64,000 bases of DNA from NCBI GenBank assembly GCA_963718635.1, contig OY970367.1, positions 2,356,001 through 2,420,000 on the forward strand. Direction: 5' to 3'. Positions 38,470-47,579 of the stretch are shown here, in pieces (the stretch's first letter is position 1; each line of letters begins with the position of its first letter). Made by a program: the position numbers and the translations under genes. This DNA is from JAIOQJ01 sp963718635 (GTDB lineage Bacteria > Planctomycetota > Planctomycetia > Gemmatales > Gemmataceae). The notes beneath the pieces are model-generated. The model did no database searches and had not been told where the DNA came from. It was given only the letters and a program-made list of their open reading frames with translations.

Positions 38470-41400
38470 ATGAGCGTTGCCGGTATCCCATTCGATGTCG
38501 ATCAACTGTGCGCAACCGCTCGGAAAATTGACCCAGCGGTCATGTTGGTTCCCGAGCCGATATTTCGACGTATTATTGCCAGACATTTCGCCCTGGCGCC
38601 TGGACAACATCTCGTTCATGAAATCTGTTTCGACATCGGGCGGGATGAACTGGCGTTGATGACTGACTTGATCTCATCAGTTGCAGTTGTTGAACAATAC
38701 CCCGAACGCGTTCTTCTCCTTCCTCTGTCTGAAGAGGGATGCTCGCGCGGTTCGCAATTGTTGGACCTTTGGCGTCGCCTATTCCACGCGAGGATCGATC
38801 GTATTGTCGAACAGGCCCACAACGATTTCAGGGATGATTCCGCGCAGTTCAACGCCACCTTGCTTCACGAAATTCGGGGCGTACTCGAGGCGGAGCGACG
38901 GCTTCCACCGATTGAAGGCGCGCGGACGCTCTATCGTGAATTTACTGCTTTTCTCTTGGAACTTCACTTCTTCGCGCCCTCGCAGATCGAGGCTTATTTT
39001 CCTGGATTGGCTGATCCTCGCTTAATGACCGAAAGGCTAACGGAACAGACGAACGCGAGAGAGATTTTTTCCGCGACACGTCCCCCTGGCGTCTCGATGC
39101 CGGGCAGCGAGCACCATGCCGACAGTCCCGATGATAATTTGATTGCGCCGCCAAGCGGCGGCAGTGCTGACGACTGCGATGCAACCCGTGCCGCCGAACG
39201 CGGCAACGAAGTTCGCGCGGCGATCTTATTCGCCAAGCACAACCGTGTTGCCGAAGCCGAAGAGCGCCTGCATCATCTCGTCGAACGTCTCAGACTGCCG
39301 CTTCGTTTCAATTCTGCGCGTGACCGTGAATGGTACGATGCCTTACGGCCATTGCTCGGATTGTCAGCGCAGGGTTACTGGCCTGTCGCGGGTCGGCTAA
39401 TGTTCGAGTTGCAAAAGGCCTGTCTCGATGTCGAGCGCAAAGTTTACGCAGTTGACGCCGTTGAAAGCCTGGTCACTTTTGGGAAGCACCCGGTCAAACG
39501 CTTGCTGACCAAGCCGCGTGACACCAATATTCTGCGCCGGTTGCGACTGGCGATGAAGCTTTCGCATCGTGCCGGCCTCACTCCCCAACAGAGCGACAGG
39601 CTCAATCATCTTCTGCACGATACGATTAACGTCGTCGAGCAATCGATCCGCTCCGATAATCGGCCCATCCTGTGTCAAACCCTCGATGAGGTTGGCATCG
39701 TACCGGAGAACCAGGCCGAGCGTATTGCCCGCGACAAGCTGGTCGAAGAACTTCTCGACACCATATGTCTGCGCGGCTTTTTCAAGATGAGCGATCTTCG
39801 CGACGCGATCGCTCGCAACCGGATCAAATTGAAGGATCTTTCCGGCCCTGTCGAGCTGGTGCTTGGCGATCCAATCATTAAAGCTAATCGCACACTCCCC
39901 CTGACAATGGACGGCGTCTACCGTCGCGGCGAAGTTTATCTGCGCACCTTTCAACGCGGCAGCTCCCTCGCGTTCGGCACGCCTTTAGGCCGGCTGTTGA
40001 TGACGTTTGCTGTGCTTCCGTTCGGCGGCGCGTATGTCTTTCTGGAAGGGCTGCACCACTTCCTCGGTTTTATCGTCCATTTTATCCGTTTCGTCGATCG
40101 CCATGTCGTCGGCAGTGGCACCGCGCCTGAGGCCATCCACGCCCACGCGCACAGCCATTCGCCGATTACGTCCAACTATGCGATTGCTCTTGTGGGACTT
40201 TTCTTTTTAGCGCTCATTCATCTTCCTTCCTTTCGCTGGCAGGTGGCCCTGCACGCACGTTTCTTGCTGCTCGACTTGCCGGCTCGGTTCCTGCGCTCGC
40301 CGTTGATGCAGCTTATTTACGATAACCGCATCACCCGCTTCTTCGGCCATTACCTGCTGACATCGTTCGTCGTCGGCTTCTTTTCGGCCGTGGCCATGCG
40401 CGTGCTTCACTTCGATTGGGAAACGACGGCCTTGGTCGGTACGGGAACGGCTCTGATCGTCAGCGCCTTTTTCCGCACGCCCTGGGGTCGTGGCATCGAA
40501 GAGCGTTTGGATGATGCGGTTGCGCACGTTTGGCGCATTGTGTCGGTTAATTTTCTTCTAGGGCTGCTGACACTGATCCTTCAGGTTTTCTCGGTCTTGC
40601 TGGAAGTCGTCGAGAAAGGGATGTATGCGGTTGAAGAATGGCTGCGCTTTCGCGAAGGCGATGGCTCCATCAGTTTCGTGCTGAAGCTGCTCTTCGGGGG
40701 CATATGGTTCTTTATCGCCTATATCTTCCGCTTTGCGTGGAACCTGTTGGTTGAGCCCCAAGTAAACCCCATTAAACATTTTCCGGTCGTCACCGTTTCA
40801 CACAAGCTCTTGCTGCCGATGGTCCCGAACTTGGCAGCGACTTTTGGCATGCGTGCTACCGAGATGGGCACCATCGTTTTCTTCATTCCGGGGATCTTTG
40901 GTTTCCTCGTTTGGGAATTGAAGGAAAACTGGCGGCTCTATAAAGCGAACCGCTCGCCGGTTATTGGCCCGGTCCCCGTCGGCTCGCATGGAGAACGCGT
41001 TCGCGCCTTGCTGCGCCCAGGCTTCCACTCCGGCGTCGTACCGAAGACCTATGCGAAATGGCGCAAAGCCCTGTCGAAGGGTAATGGCGCTCGCGCGGCC
41101 AAACAACAGCATCAACTAGAACATATCGCCCATTCGGTGCGCCATCTGGCTGAGCGCGAGTTAATCGCTTATCTCACTGTAAGCAAACGTTGGGGCGGCC
41201 TTCCAATCAACGTCGAGCGCATTCGGCTGGCCACGAATCGGCTGCGTATCTACTTCCGTTTCGATCACAATAAGGCGGTGACCATCAGCCTTGAAGAGCG
41301 CGGCGGTTGGCTGATCGGGTCGATCGAAGAGCGGAGCGGCCTTGACCAACTCGATAGCAATCAACAAATGGCTTTTCAGGACGCGCTCCTGGAGCTTTAC

Positions 41401-41721
41401 AAGCTGTCCGGAGTCGATGTTCTGCGCGAGCAAGCTGCATCACTATTTCATATTTCCCCCGAAAGAGTGGACTGCCGTCCTGAAGGGTTAATCATCCTTT
41501 CGTCGCACGGCGATCAAGAAGTCTTCATCGATGTTGATGACTCCCCAACGCTAACGCCAAGCGGAACGGTCGCAGGCCGAACGCTTGCACCTTTGCTCGT
41601 AAATGACTTGATCCTCAGCGAAAATCAGGTGGGGTGGCAGGAGTGGACGGACCGCTTAGAAATGGATCAGGCGGGCAAATGTATCACCGAGCCGATTTTG
41701 AAAGGGTATCGAATGTTTTAG
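38470..41721 (+). CDS. Large multi-domain membrane protein of unknown function (~1,083 aa)
   Basis: I do not recognise a named family. The start is uncertain: ATG 38470 (MSVAGIPFDVDQL) or, upstream, a TTG at 38386 that overlaps the MBL gene; neither has an ideal ribosome-binding site. Residues 1-500 are soluble and helical, with many Arg/Glu. From about residue 520 there are six to eight hydrophobic segments (LLMTFAVLPFGGAYVFLEGL, NYAIALVGLFFLALIHLPSF, LLTSFVVGFFSAVAMRVL, ISFVLKLLFGGIWFFIAYIF, EMGTIVFFIPGIFGFLVWEL). A histidine-rich loop (EAIHAHAHSHS) lies between the first two. The C-terminal 250 residues are soluble. The frame is intact over 3.2 kb, unlike many neighbours. Confidence 0.8.
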   Translation: MSVAGIPFDVDQLCATARKIDPAVMLVPEPIFRRIIARHFALAPGQHLVHEICFDIGRDELALMTDLISSVAVVEQYPERVLLLPLSEEGCSRGSQLLDLWRRLFHARIDRIVEQAHNDFRDDSAQFNATLLHEIRGVLEAERRLPPIEGARTLYREFTAFLLELHFFAPSQIEAYFPGLADPRLMTERLTEQTNAREIFSATRPPGVSMPGSEHHADSPDDNLIAPPSGGSADDCDATRAAERGNEVRAAILFAKHNRVAEAEERLHHLVERLRLPLRFNSARDREWYDALRPLLGLSAQGYWPVAGRLMFELQKACLDVERKVYAVDAVESLVTFGKHPVKRLLTKPRDTNILRRLRLAMKLSHRAGLTPQQSDRLNHLLHDTINVVEQSIRSDNRPILCQTLDEVGIVPENQAERIARDKLVEELLDTICLRGFFKMSDLRDAIARNRIKLKDLSGPVELVLGDPIIKANRTLPLTMDGVYRRGEVYLRTFQRGSSLAFGTPLGRLLMTFAVLPFGGAYVFLEGLHHFLGFIVHFIRFVDRHVVGSGTAPEAIHAHAHSHSPITSNYAIALVGLFFLALIHLPSFRWQVALHARFLLLDLPARFLRSPLMQLIYDNRITRFFGHYLLTSFVVGFFSAVAMRVLHFDWETTALVGTGTALIVSAFFRTPWGRGIEERLDDAVAHVWRIVSVNFLLGLLTLILQVFSVLLEVVEKGMYAVEEWLRFREGDGSISFVLKLLFGGIWFFIAYIFRFAWNLLVEPQVNPIKHFPVVTVSHKLLLPMVPNLAATFGMRATEMGTIVFFIPGIFGFLVWELKENWRLYKANRSPVIGPVPVGSHGERVRALLRPGFHSGVVPKTYAKWRKALSKGNGARAAKQQHQLEHIAHSVRHLAERELIAYLTVSKRWGGLPINVERIRLATNRLRIYFRFDHNKAVTISLEERGGWLIGSIEERSGLDQLDSNQQMAFQDALLELYKLSGVDVLREQAASLFHISPERVDCRPEGLIILSSHGDQEVFIDVDDSPTLTPSGTVAGRTLAPLLVNDLILSENQVGWQEWTDRLEMDQAGKCITEPILKGYRMF

Positions 41722-41735
41722 ATTTAGCGCTGCCT

Positions 41736-42101
41736 TTAGTTTTGCGAATTGGCACCGTTAGCCGCGTTCGGCCGTTTAGCCGAACCCTTAAGTTCGGCGG
41801 CGACCAGAACTTCGAGTTCAGTCTGCTCCTTGGTACTAAAAGTACTTCCTTCGTCCCGGGCCAAGCGCCACCGCCTCATCAAATCGGTCAACTGTTGGCG
41901 TTGAGCTTCCGAGAAGAACTCATCTAGTTTCATCCCTTGGACGACGATCAACGTCCCCGAATCTCGAGCGCCAAGTTGCGAACTTAGCATATCAAGCGCC
42001 TCGCCGGGCGACCTCCCAAGCGACTGACAGGCGCCTGAAATGGCACGATATTTTGTCTCTGTCGAAGACACAGGTTCCGGGACGATCGCAATGGCAGTCA
42101 T
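41736..42101 (-). CDS. Hypothetical protein (121 aa)
   Basis: From the ATG at 42101 (GGAG upstream) it encodes MTAIAIVPEPVSSTETKYRA, then ISGACQSLGRSPGEALDMLS, LIVVQGMKLDEFFSEAQRQQ and LTDLMRRWRLARDEGSTF. The middle looks like a short alpha/beta domain with a C-terminal amphipathic helix. No family is recognised. It converges on the large membrane protein gene and is divergent from the DUF2283 gene. Confidence 0.6.
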   Translation of the reverse strand: MTAIAIVPEPVSSTETKYRAISGACQSLGRSPGEALDMLSSQLGARDSGTLIVVQGMKLDEFFSEAQRQQLTDLMRRWRLARDEGSTFSTKEQTELEVLVAAELKGSAKRPNAANGANSQN

Positions 42102-42218
42102 GGCCGCTCCTTTATCGAACATCGTAAAATGTCGGAGTGAACTTGTCACCTCGGGAAAGCGGCGGTATTACACCCAAAGTGCAGTTCAATGGCCATCATT
42201 CGCAATGGTGGGGAACAA

Positions 42219-42495
42219 ATGAGCAAGTCGATCTTTCAGCTCGAATCCTCCTTCGACGACAAAACGGGTGATGCCGTTGCAATTTACTTGCGCACGTGCT
42301 GGAACAGTTGCCGCGACGAGGGAACTGAAAGAAGGAATCGCCTACGCCGACTACGATGACGCTGGTCTGTTGCTAGGCGTCGAACTGCTCGGCCCATGTG
42401 AAGTATCAGTACTGGAAAACATCGCCGACCTGCAACCGGAACCGGTGAGGCGTTTCTTGAAAGGCAGCGTACCCAGAGGGATGGTGGCGGCGTGA
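42219..42495 (+). CDS. DUF2283 domain protein (one frameshift)
   Basis: ATG 42219 gives MSKSIFQLESSFDDKTGDAV + AIYLR. After an indel near 42293 the frame continues RAGTVAATRELKEGIAYADY, DDAGLLLGVELLGP and PVRRFLKGSVPRGMVAA. The pattern 'Y.D.D..G.L.GVELL' is characteristic of DUF2283, small proteins of about 60-95 residues of unknown function, often near toxin-antitoxin or helix-turn-helix genes. No partner is evident here. Confidence 0.72.
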
Positions 42496-42658
42496 GGAAA
42501 ACCATCCCACGGTCTGCTTAAGCGTACAGTCTGTCCCTGTATCAATGAGCGTCCGAAGCGAGACCTCTGGAATCGCCTGTCCCATGCTCCGCTCGCCTAC
42601 TCAGCACTGTTGCGCAAAGCCTCGCTTCACATCTGACAGGATTTAAAGCAGATCTCGC

Positions 42659-44320
42659 ATGAGCCTTTTCCAAATCAGCGGCGGCCTCGTTTACGACCCC
42701 GCTAACGGCATTGACGGCCAGCAACTCGATTTATGGATCGAGCAGGCGCTTTTCGTAGCCCCAGACGGACGAACGCCGGATCGCACGATCGACGCCCGTG
42801 GGCTTATCGTAATGCCCGGGGGCGTCGATATGCATGCCCACATCGCTGGCCCGAAAGTGAACTTCGCGCGCAAGATGCGCCCCGAAGATCGCCGTAAGGC
42901 AATGCCGATGAAGCGGACGCCGCTGACGCGCTCGGGCACGCGCGGCAGCACGCCGAGCACGTTTGCCACCGGGTATCTTTACGCCGGCATGGGCTACACA
43001 ACCGTTTTCGATGCTGCGATCCCCCCTCTTGGCGCACGTCATACGCATGAAGAGTTTCACGACACGCCGATCATCGATAAAGGATTTTTCGTTCTCGTCG
43101 GCAACAACCATTATGCGCTCAGACAGATCAAAGAAAATAATCCCGAAGCACTGCGCCATTTTGCCGGTTGGCTGCTGAACGCCACGAAGGGTTATGCCCT
43201 CAAAGTCGTCAACCCTGGCGGCGTCGAAATCTGGAAAGGCGGAACCAATAGCCATAGCACCGGGCTCGACACGGAGGTGACTCCCTTCGATGTGACGCCG
43301 CGTCAAATCATCGTAAGCATTGCTCAAGCCGCCATGGATTTGGGCTTGCCCCATGCCGTCCACATCCATTGCAATCAACTGGGAGTGCCGGGCAATTGGA
43401 CGACGACGCTGGAAACGATGAAAGCCCTGGAAGGACGAAGAGGCCATTTCACCCATATCCAATTTCACAGTTATGGCGGCGGTGCGGACGATCAAGGAAC
43501 GTTCTGTTCGCGCGTGCAGTCGTTGGCCGACTATGTAAATGAACACCCGAACATTACGGTCGATGTCGGCCAAGTGGTTTTCGGCGAGACGACGTCGATG
43601 ACCGGGGACGGCCCGCTCGGCTACTATCTGCACAACGTCACGGGCAAGAAGTGGTTCAACGCCGATACCGAAATGGAGGCAGGCTGCGGCATCGTTCCGA
43701 TCGTCTACAAGGAAAAGAGTCTGGTGCACGCGCTCCAATGGGCGATCGGTCTGGAGTGGTATTTGCTCGTGAAAAATCCGTGGCAAGTAGCCATGAGCAC
43801 CGACCATCCGAATGGCGGCGCCTTTCTGGCTTATCCGCAGATCGTTCAACTCTTGATGGACCGTGCCTATCGCGATGAACTGCTGAAGCGGCTGCCGGAG
43901 CGCATCCGCAAGCGCTGCTTGCTCCCCGAGCTTGAGCGCGAATATACGTTGAATGAGATTGCCATCATCACCCGTGCGGGACCGGCGCGGATGCTCGGGC
44001 TTTCGCATAAAGGACATCTCGGCATCGGCGCCGATGCCGACGTCACGATTTACACTCCCGGCCCAGACATCAAACTGATGTTCGAGCTGCCGCGTTATGT
44101 CATCAAAGCCGGCGAGGTGGTTGTTGAACAGGGCGACGTCCGGGCAACCCCGTTCGCGCCCGCCCTACACGCGAGCCCGGCCTACGATGACTCGCTCCTA
44201 GGCGATCTGAAACCGTGGTTTGAAGAGCATTACACGATCGCTTTCGCCAATTATCCGGTTGACGAGACTTATCTTTCTCACGGCGCTCGTGAAGTGAAAT
44301 GCCAAAAAGAGCGCGCCTAA
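42659..44320 (+). CDS. fhcA: Formyltransferase/hydrolase complex subunit A (FhcA/FmdA-like)
   Basis: The 553-residue protein is an amidohydrolase-fold homologue of formylmethanofuran dehydrogenase subunit A. In methylotrophs and planctomycetes, FhcA works with FhcBCD in tetrahydromethanopterin-linked C1 oxidation, hydrolysing formyl-methanofuran (analogue) to formate. Metal-site segments are PGGVDMHAHIAGPKVNF (HxH), GYALKVVNPGG (lysine that would be carbamylated), HAVHIHCNQLG, FTHIQFHSYGGG and VAMSTDHPNGG (Asp). Length is normal and the frame intact. The fhcB, fhcC and fhcD genes are not in the window. Confidence 0.93.
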   Translation: MSLFQISGGLVYDPANGIDGQQLDLWIEQALFVAPDGRTPDRTIDARGLIVMPGGVDMHAHIAGPKVNFARKMRPEDRRKAMPMKRTPLTRSGTRGSTPSTFATGYLYAGMGYTTVFDAAIPPLGARHTHEEFHDTPIIDKGFFVLVGNNHYALRQIKENNPEALRHFAGWLLNATKGYALKVVNPGGVEIWKGGTNSHSTGLDTEVTPFDVTPRQIIVSIAQAAMDLGLPHAVHIHCNQLGVPGNWTTTLETMKALEGRRGHFTHIQFHSYGGGADDQGTFCSRVQSLADYVNEHPNITVDVGQVVFGETTSMTGDGPLGYYLHNVTGKKWFNADTEMEAGCGIVPIVYKEKSLVHALQWAIGLEWYLLVKNPWQVAMSTDHPNGGAFLAYPQIVQLLMDRAYRDELLKRLPERIRKRCLLPELEREYTLNEIAIITRAGPARMLGLSHKGHLGIGADADVTIYTPGPDIKLMFELPRYVIKAGEVVVEQGDVRATPFAPALHASPAYDDSLLGDLKPWFEEHYTIAFANYPVDETYLSHGAREVKCQKERA

Positions 44321-44377
44321 GCTAGTGCGTAGGATCTTGGAAAACATACGCGCCGTTTTGCTAACCGGACGCGCCGG

Positions 44378-44537
44378 TTTTGAAGTTCGCGGTACCAACC
44401 GGCTTGGAGGGTATTGGGAGCCCCAAGCGCAAGCAAGGGAAAGACGTTAGGAAAAAATAGGCCTTTCCTTGCTTGCGCTTCGGGCTCTCATTGCCCCAAT
44501 AAATTCGTAGTGATTCCGCTAGCGCGCAACTTCAAAA
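44378..44537. mobile_element. MITE-like element, copy 3 (160 bp)
   Basis: Ends TTTTGAAGTT...AACTTCAAAA, the same internal hairpin and loop GGAAAAAATAGGCCTTTCC, and an 8-bp duplication CGCGCCGG on both sides (44370-44377 and 44538-44545). The target is a GCTAACCGGACGCGCCGGCG-type repeat. Confidence 0.87.
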
Positions 44538-44632
44538 CGCGCCGGCGAGGCTCTTGACCGAAAAGGTGGCGGCAGGCCTCCCGGCTGCCGAAGCGGGGAA
44601 CGCAAGACGTTCAAAATTTCACTGGGTAATGA

Positions 44633-44695
44633 TTTTCACCGACCCTTCAGGAAATATTTCCCGAAGGGCTTTCCCGAGAAAATCGTGGGAAAACG
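44633..44695 (+). repeat. Covarying hairpin repeat, copy C
   Basis: TTTTCACCGA leader, stem CCCTTCAGGAAAT/ATTTCCCGAAGGG with one mismatch, spacer CTTTCC and the constant tail CGAGAAAATCG-TGGGAAAACG. It lies in the fhcA to zinc-ribbon spacer about 110 bp before copy D, and the flanks of the two (GACG.TCAAAA..TCACTG.GTAATG) are also similar. Confidence 0.85.
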
Positions 44696-44803
44696 AAAGA
44701 CGAGTATGTGGGGGCAGGCCGGGAGGCCTGCCCCCACGAAACAATGCCTCTCGGCCTGACCGAAGCGAAGGACGCAGGACGGTTAAAAATCACTGAGTAA
44801 TGG

Positions 44804-44866
44804 TTTTCACTGACCCTTGTGGAAATATTTCCACAAGGGCATTCCCGAGAAAATCGTGGGAAAACG
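44804..44866 (+). repeat. Covarying hairpin repeat, copy D
   Basis: TTTTCACTGA leader, stem CCCTTGTGGAAAT/ATTTCCACAAGGG (both arms changed relative to copy B and still paired), spacer CATTCC and the constant tail. Confidence 0.85.
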
Positions 44867-44971
44867 TAAAGCGCTGAATTTGAAACGGGCAAAAAGAAGG
44901 GCGATAAAAGCCAACCTGCACGAACGTGACAAACACCGACCCACTGTTCAGAAAATTTCGTGGGTCGGACA

Positions 44972-45211
44972 TTAACTCAGTGAATACATGATCCAGGGCG
45001 AGTTGTACCACACCCAACGGAAAAGCATGAACACGGCAAAGGCGATGGTGAACCAGAAGACGGCCTTCGACGCCTTGCCGGAATGGAGGCGATACTCGAA
45101 GGCTTTAAAGGTCTTGCCGCAATGGCCGTCCATGCAACCGATATCCCGGCTGACCAGCTTGGGGACGACCTGTTGCACTTTCCGACAATTCGGACACTTG
45201 GTGAATGCCAT
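44972..45211 (-). CDS. Small zinc-ribbon membrane protein (79 aa)
   Basis: From the ATG at 45211 (GAGAGG upstream) the protein begins MAFTKCPNCRKVQQVVPKLV; CPNC and the later CMDGHC supply four cysteines for a zinc ribbon. A transmembrane helix follows (AVFWFTIAFAVFMLFRWVWY). The layout suggests a membrane-anchored cytoplasmic zinc-binding domain. No partner or named family is recognised. A longer upstream frame is less likely because it lacks a ribosome-binding site. Confidence 0.65.
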   Translation of the reverse strand: MAFTKCPNCRKVQQVVPKLVSRDIGCMDGHCGKTFKAFEYRLHSGKASKAVFWFTIAFAVFMLFRWVWYNSPWIMYSLS

Positions 45212-45389
45212 GACGATATACCTCTCGTTCCGAAGAGACGAGGTTTTGAGCCGAGTCTGTATGGGCCATCTCATCTCATCCAGACATGATAATATCGCAA
45301 TCATGCGTCAAGTTTAACCGAAATCAAGTCAAAGGCGCTATTTTCCTACGCCGTGAACGGAATAAATATCACGACCGTCAAGTGCTGCC

Positions 45390-45461
45390 GGGCGAGACAG
45401 AAGCATCAGCGACTGGAGAATCCACAGTCAAATCTCCAGTCGCTTACGCTCCTGGCTCGCC
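45390..45461. repeat. Palindromic repeat GGCGAG..GCGACTGGAG
   Basis: An inverted pair built from CTCCAGTCGCTTACGCTCC + TGGCTCGCC on the right and a diverged left arm. Same family as 47460-47533 and 52577-52644. Its right arm supplies the last codons of the propeller/cytochrome gene. Confidence 0.65.
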
Positions 45462-47340
45462 TGCGCGACGGCGAATGTGGTTCCTTGAAGCGATAATTAA
45501 CAGTGTTGGGCGTTTCGTTGGGCGGCATTTCGTAAGGCAGTGATTTCAGGAAGGCGACCAGATCTTCTTTCTGGCCGAGCGACAAGTCAGAAGTCTTGCC
45601 GTGCTGATCGTTCTTGTTGCACGTGGATAGGACATCCATAAGCGTTTTGGCTTTGCCGTGGTGTAAGTACGATGTGTTGCGATAGACACCTAGCAGCGTC
45701 GGCGTGTCGTACTTGGGTCCCATTCGTTCGGTGGGGTCGTCGCCGCCGGTGCCGACGTCGTGTAGATTGAAGGGCTTTGCCAGCTTGCTGTCCGTGTAAA
45801 ACGGGCCGGAGTGACAACTGGCGAAATTGGCTTGTTTGCTGAAGAAAATCTCTTTGCCGCGCGTGGCTTCGTCGGTGAGTTTGCCATCGGCTTTCAGATG
45901 TGGTGAAAGCCGAAAGTTAAATGAGTTGGTGTAGATGGCCAAGGCATCGAGGTCTTTCGAACGGCCGGAAGTTTTTTCATCCAGCTCGGTAGGGTGAAAG
46001 CCTTTTTTGGCGGCAAGGGCGCCAATGATGAGGCCTCGGGCGCCCATCAACTTGCCACGAATGGTATATTCGAAATCCTGAACTTCATCCCGATCGGCGG
46101 ACCAGTGCAGCGGATGCGTATGCGCTAACCCGAGCAGCGGCGGTACGCGGCGCAGCCCTTCGGCATTGTGCCAGGTACGGCCATCGGTCAAGCCATCGGG
46201 ATGGCACGACGAACAGGAGATCCATTTGGCGCCGGAAAGCGTCGCCGATTGAAAGAGCACTTTGCCGCGCACCCATTCCGGCGACTTCGGCGGCGAAGAG
46301 ACGGCGACCGTCGCCAGTTTGCGCAAGCTTTTGACATCATAAATTGCCACGGCAAAATCGAGCGTGTTGAAGATGTACAGCTCTTTTCCGTCGGGGCTGA
46401 CACGTACCGCACGCGGGTTCTTCCCGGTCTTGAACGGAAGCCCAAGGCGATCCATTTCGCGATAGTCATCGTCGATGACGGTCGAGACGTTCACATCATC
46501 AGTCCCGGCGTAGATGGTGAAGATGGTCTTGCCGTCGGGAGTCAGCGTTGTCTCCCAAGGATTCGCCGTGACGTAGACGCCGTTATAGGTGTCCATCGCA
46601 ATCGATCGTCGTCGTTTATCGTTGGCATCCTTCGGGGAGCGCAAGTCGCAGATGGTAACTTCGGGGAAAATGGCCCCTCGCCCTTCCGTATGAGTGACGC
46701 GCGAGACAATGTGAGTGAGATAGGCTTTCGGCCTTGTGGGATGCAGCACCACGTGCCGGCAAAGATTCTGGGTCGCATGCCCGCTCCAAGTATCGGCCAA
46801 CTTGCCGGCAATCAGATCAATGGCATGAAGCTTGGCCGAGTAAAAGTCGGTAACGTAAAGCGTCTTTTCATCCTTGTCGATGGCGATGCCGCGCGTCCAT
46901 TCGCCCGCTTTGATCGTGCGAAGAACCTTGTGTCCAACCAGATCGATCTCGCTAACGAGGCCAGGGTAGTCATGAGAAACGTACGCGCGTTTGCCATCGG
47001 CGGTGACGACAACGCCATAGGGTTCATTGTCAACTGCGAGCGTTTCGATCAGTTTCCCTGACTCAGCGTTGACGAAAGCGAGTTTATCCTCGCCGTATAA
47101 CGTGACGATCGCCAGCGGCCCGTTGGCAATCCAGGAGACTCCCTCAGGATGATGGCCAACAGGGATCTGGTGAAGCACTTGACGCGTTTTCAGATCGACA
47201 ACCGACACTGAATCGTTGTCGCGATTGGCCACGATCAACGTTTTGCCGTCGGCCGTCACGTCAATCAAGCTGTTCGACGTGACGGCATTGGCATTGGCTA
47301 ACGTGCAGTGAATCAGAAGCAGAGTGAACAGAAAGCACAT
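45406..47340 (-). CDS. YVTN beta-propeller / di-haem cytochrome c peroxidase-like protein
   Basis: The exported protein of 644 residues has a signal peptide (MCFLFTLLLIHCTLANANA). A seven-bladed YVTN propeller follows (GKTLIVANRDNDSVSVVDLK, DGKRAYVSHDYPGLVSEIDL, DGKELYIFNTLDFAVAIYDV), then a C-terminal di-haem cytochrome/MauG-like part. The first haem motif is complete (CSSCHPDGLTDGRT); the second reads NFASCHSGPFYTDSKL, with Phe where the first Cys of CxxCH is expected. The last 20 or so residues (SPSRRRARSVSDWRF) are encoded by the palindromic repeat at 45390-45461. A role in periplasmic electron transfer or peroxide handling is inferred from the fold only. Confidence 0.85.
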   Translation of the reverse strand: MCFLFTLLLIHCTLANANAVTSNSLIDVTADGKTLIVANRDNDSVSVVDLKTRQVLHQIPVGHHPEGVSWIANGPLAIVTLYGEDKLAFVNAESGKLIETLAVDNEPYGVVVTADGKRAYVSHDYPGLVSEIDLVGHKVLRTIKAGEWTRGIAIDKDEKTLYVTDFYSAKLHAIDLIAGKLADTWSGHATQNLCRHVVLHPTRPKAYLTHIVSRVTHTEGRGAIFPEVTICDLRSPKDANDKRRRSIAMDTYNGVYVTANPWETTLTPDGKTIFTIYAGTDDVNVSTVIDDDYREMDRLGLPFKTGKNPRAVRVSPDGKELYIFNTLDFAVAIYDVKSLRKLATVAVSSPPKSPEWVRGKVLFQSATLSGAKWISCSSCHPDGLTDGRTWHNAEGLRRVPPLLGLAHTHPLHWSADRDEVQDFEYTIRGKLMGARGLIIGALAAKKGFHPTELDEKTSGRSKDLDALAIYTNSFNFRLSPHLKADGKLTDEATRGKEIFFSKQANFASCHSGPFYTDSKLAKPFNLHDVGTGGDDPTERMGPKYDTPTLLGVYRNTSYLHHGKAKTLMDVLSTCNKNDQHGKTSDLSLGQKEDLVAFLKSLPYEMPPNETPNTVNYRFKEPHSPSRRRARSVSDWRFDCGFSSR

Positions 47341-47459
47341 GGTCGGCTATCTCCAAACGATTTGCGATGGTCGCTGGCTGTTATTGTAGGCTGATTGCGC
47401 CCATAGGCTGGAAATAGTGCATCTCGTACAATGGATGTTTGGGAATTCCGAGCGATCAA

Positions 47460-47533
47460 GGCGAGCCGAGCAGCGTAAGCTACCGGAGAAAACCCTCAAA
47501 AACAACTCCGGTCGCTTACGCTCCCGGCTCGCC
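47460..47533. repeat. Palindromic repeat before lysA
   Basis: Arms GGCGAGCCGAGCAGCGTAAG... (47460-47488) and ...CGCTTACGCTCCCGGCTCGCC (47506-47533) are inverted with a few mismatches. It lies in the upstream region of lysA. Confidence 0.7.
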
Positions 47534-47579
47534 GTTGCCAAGATTCAAAACAATTCGGGCAGAGGAGCAGGCCAGACGC

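Noticed and set aside
42731..44017. A 428-codon open frame on the minus strand opposite fhcA
   Set aside because: It is antisense to a highly conserved gene and its translation has no domain-like pattern; it results from GC-rich codon use in fhcA.
44554..44796. 80-codon frame across hairpin copies C and D
   Set aside because: It consists of repeat sequence only (GNISRRAFPRKSWEN pattern) and has no start signal.
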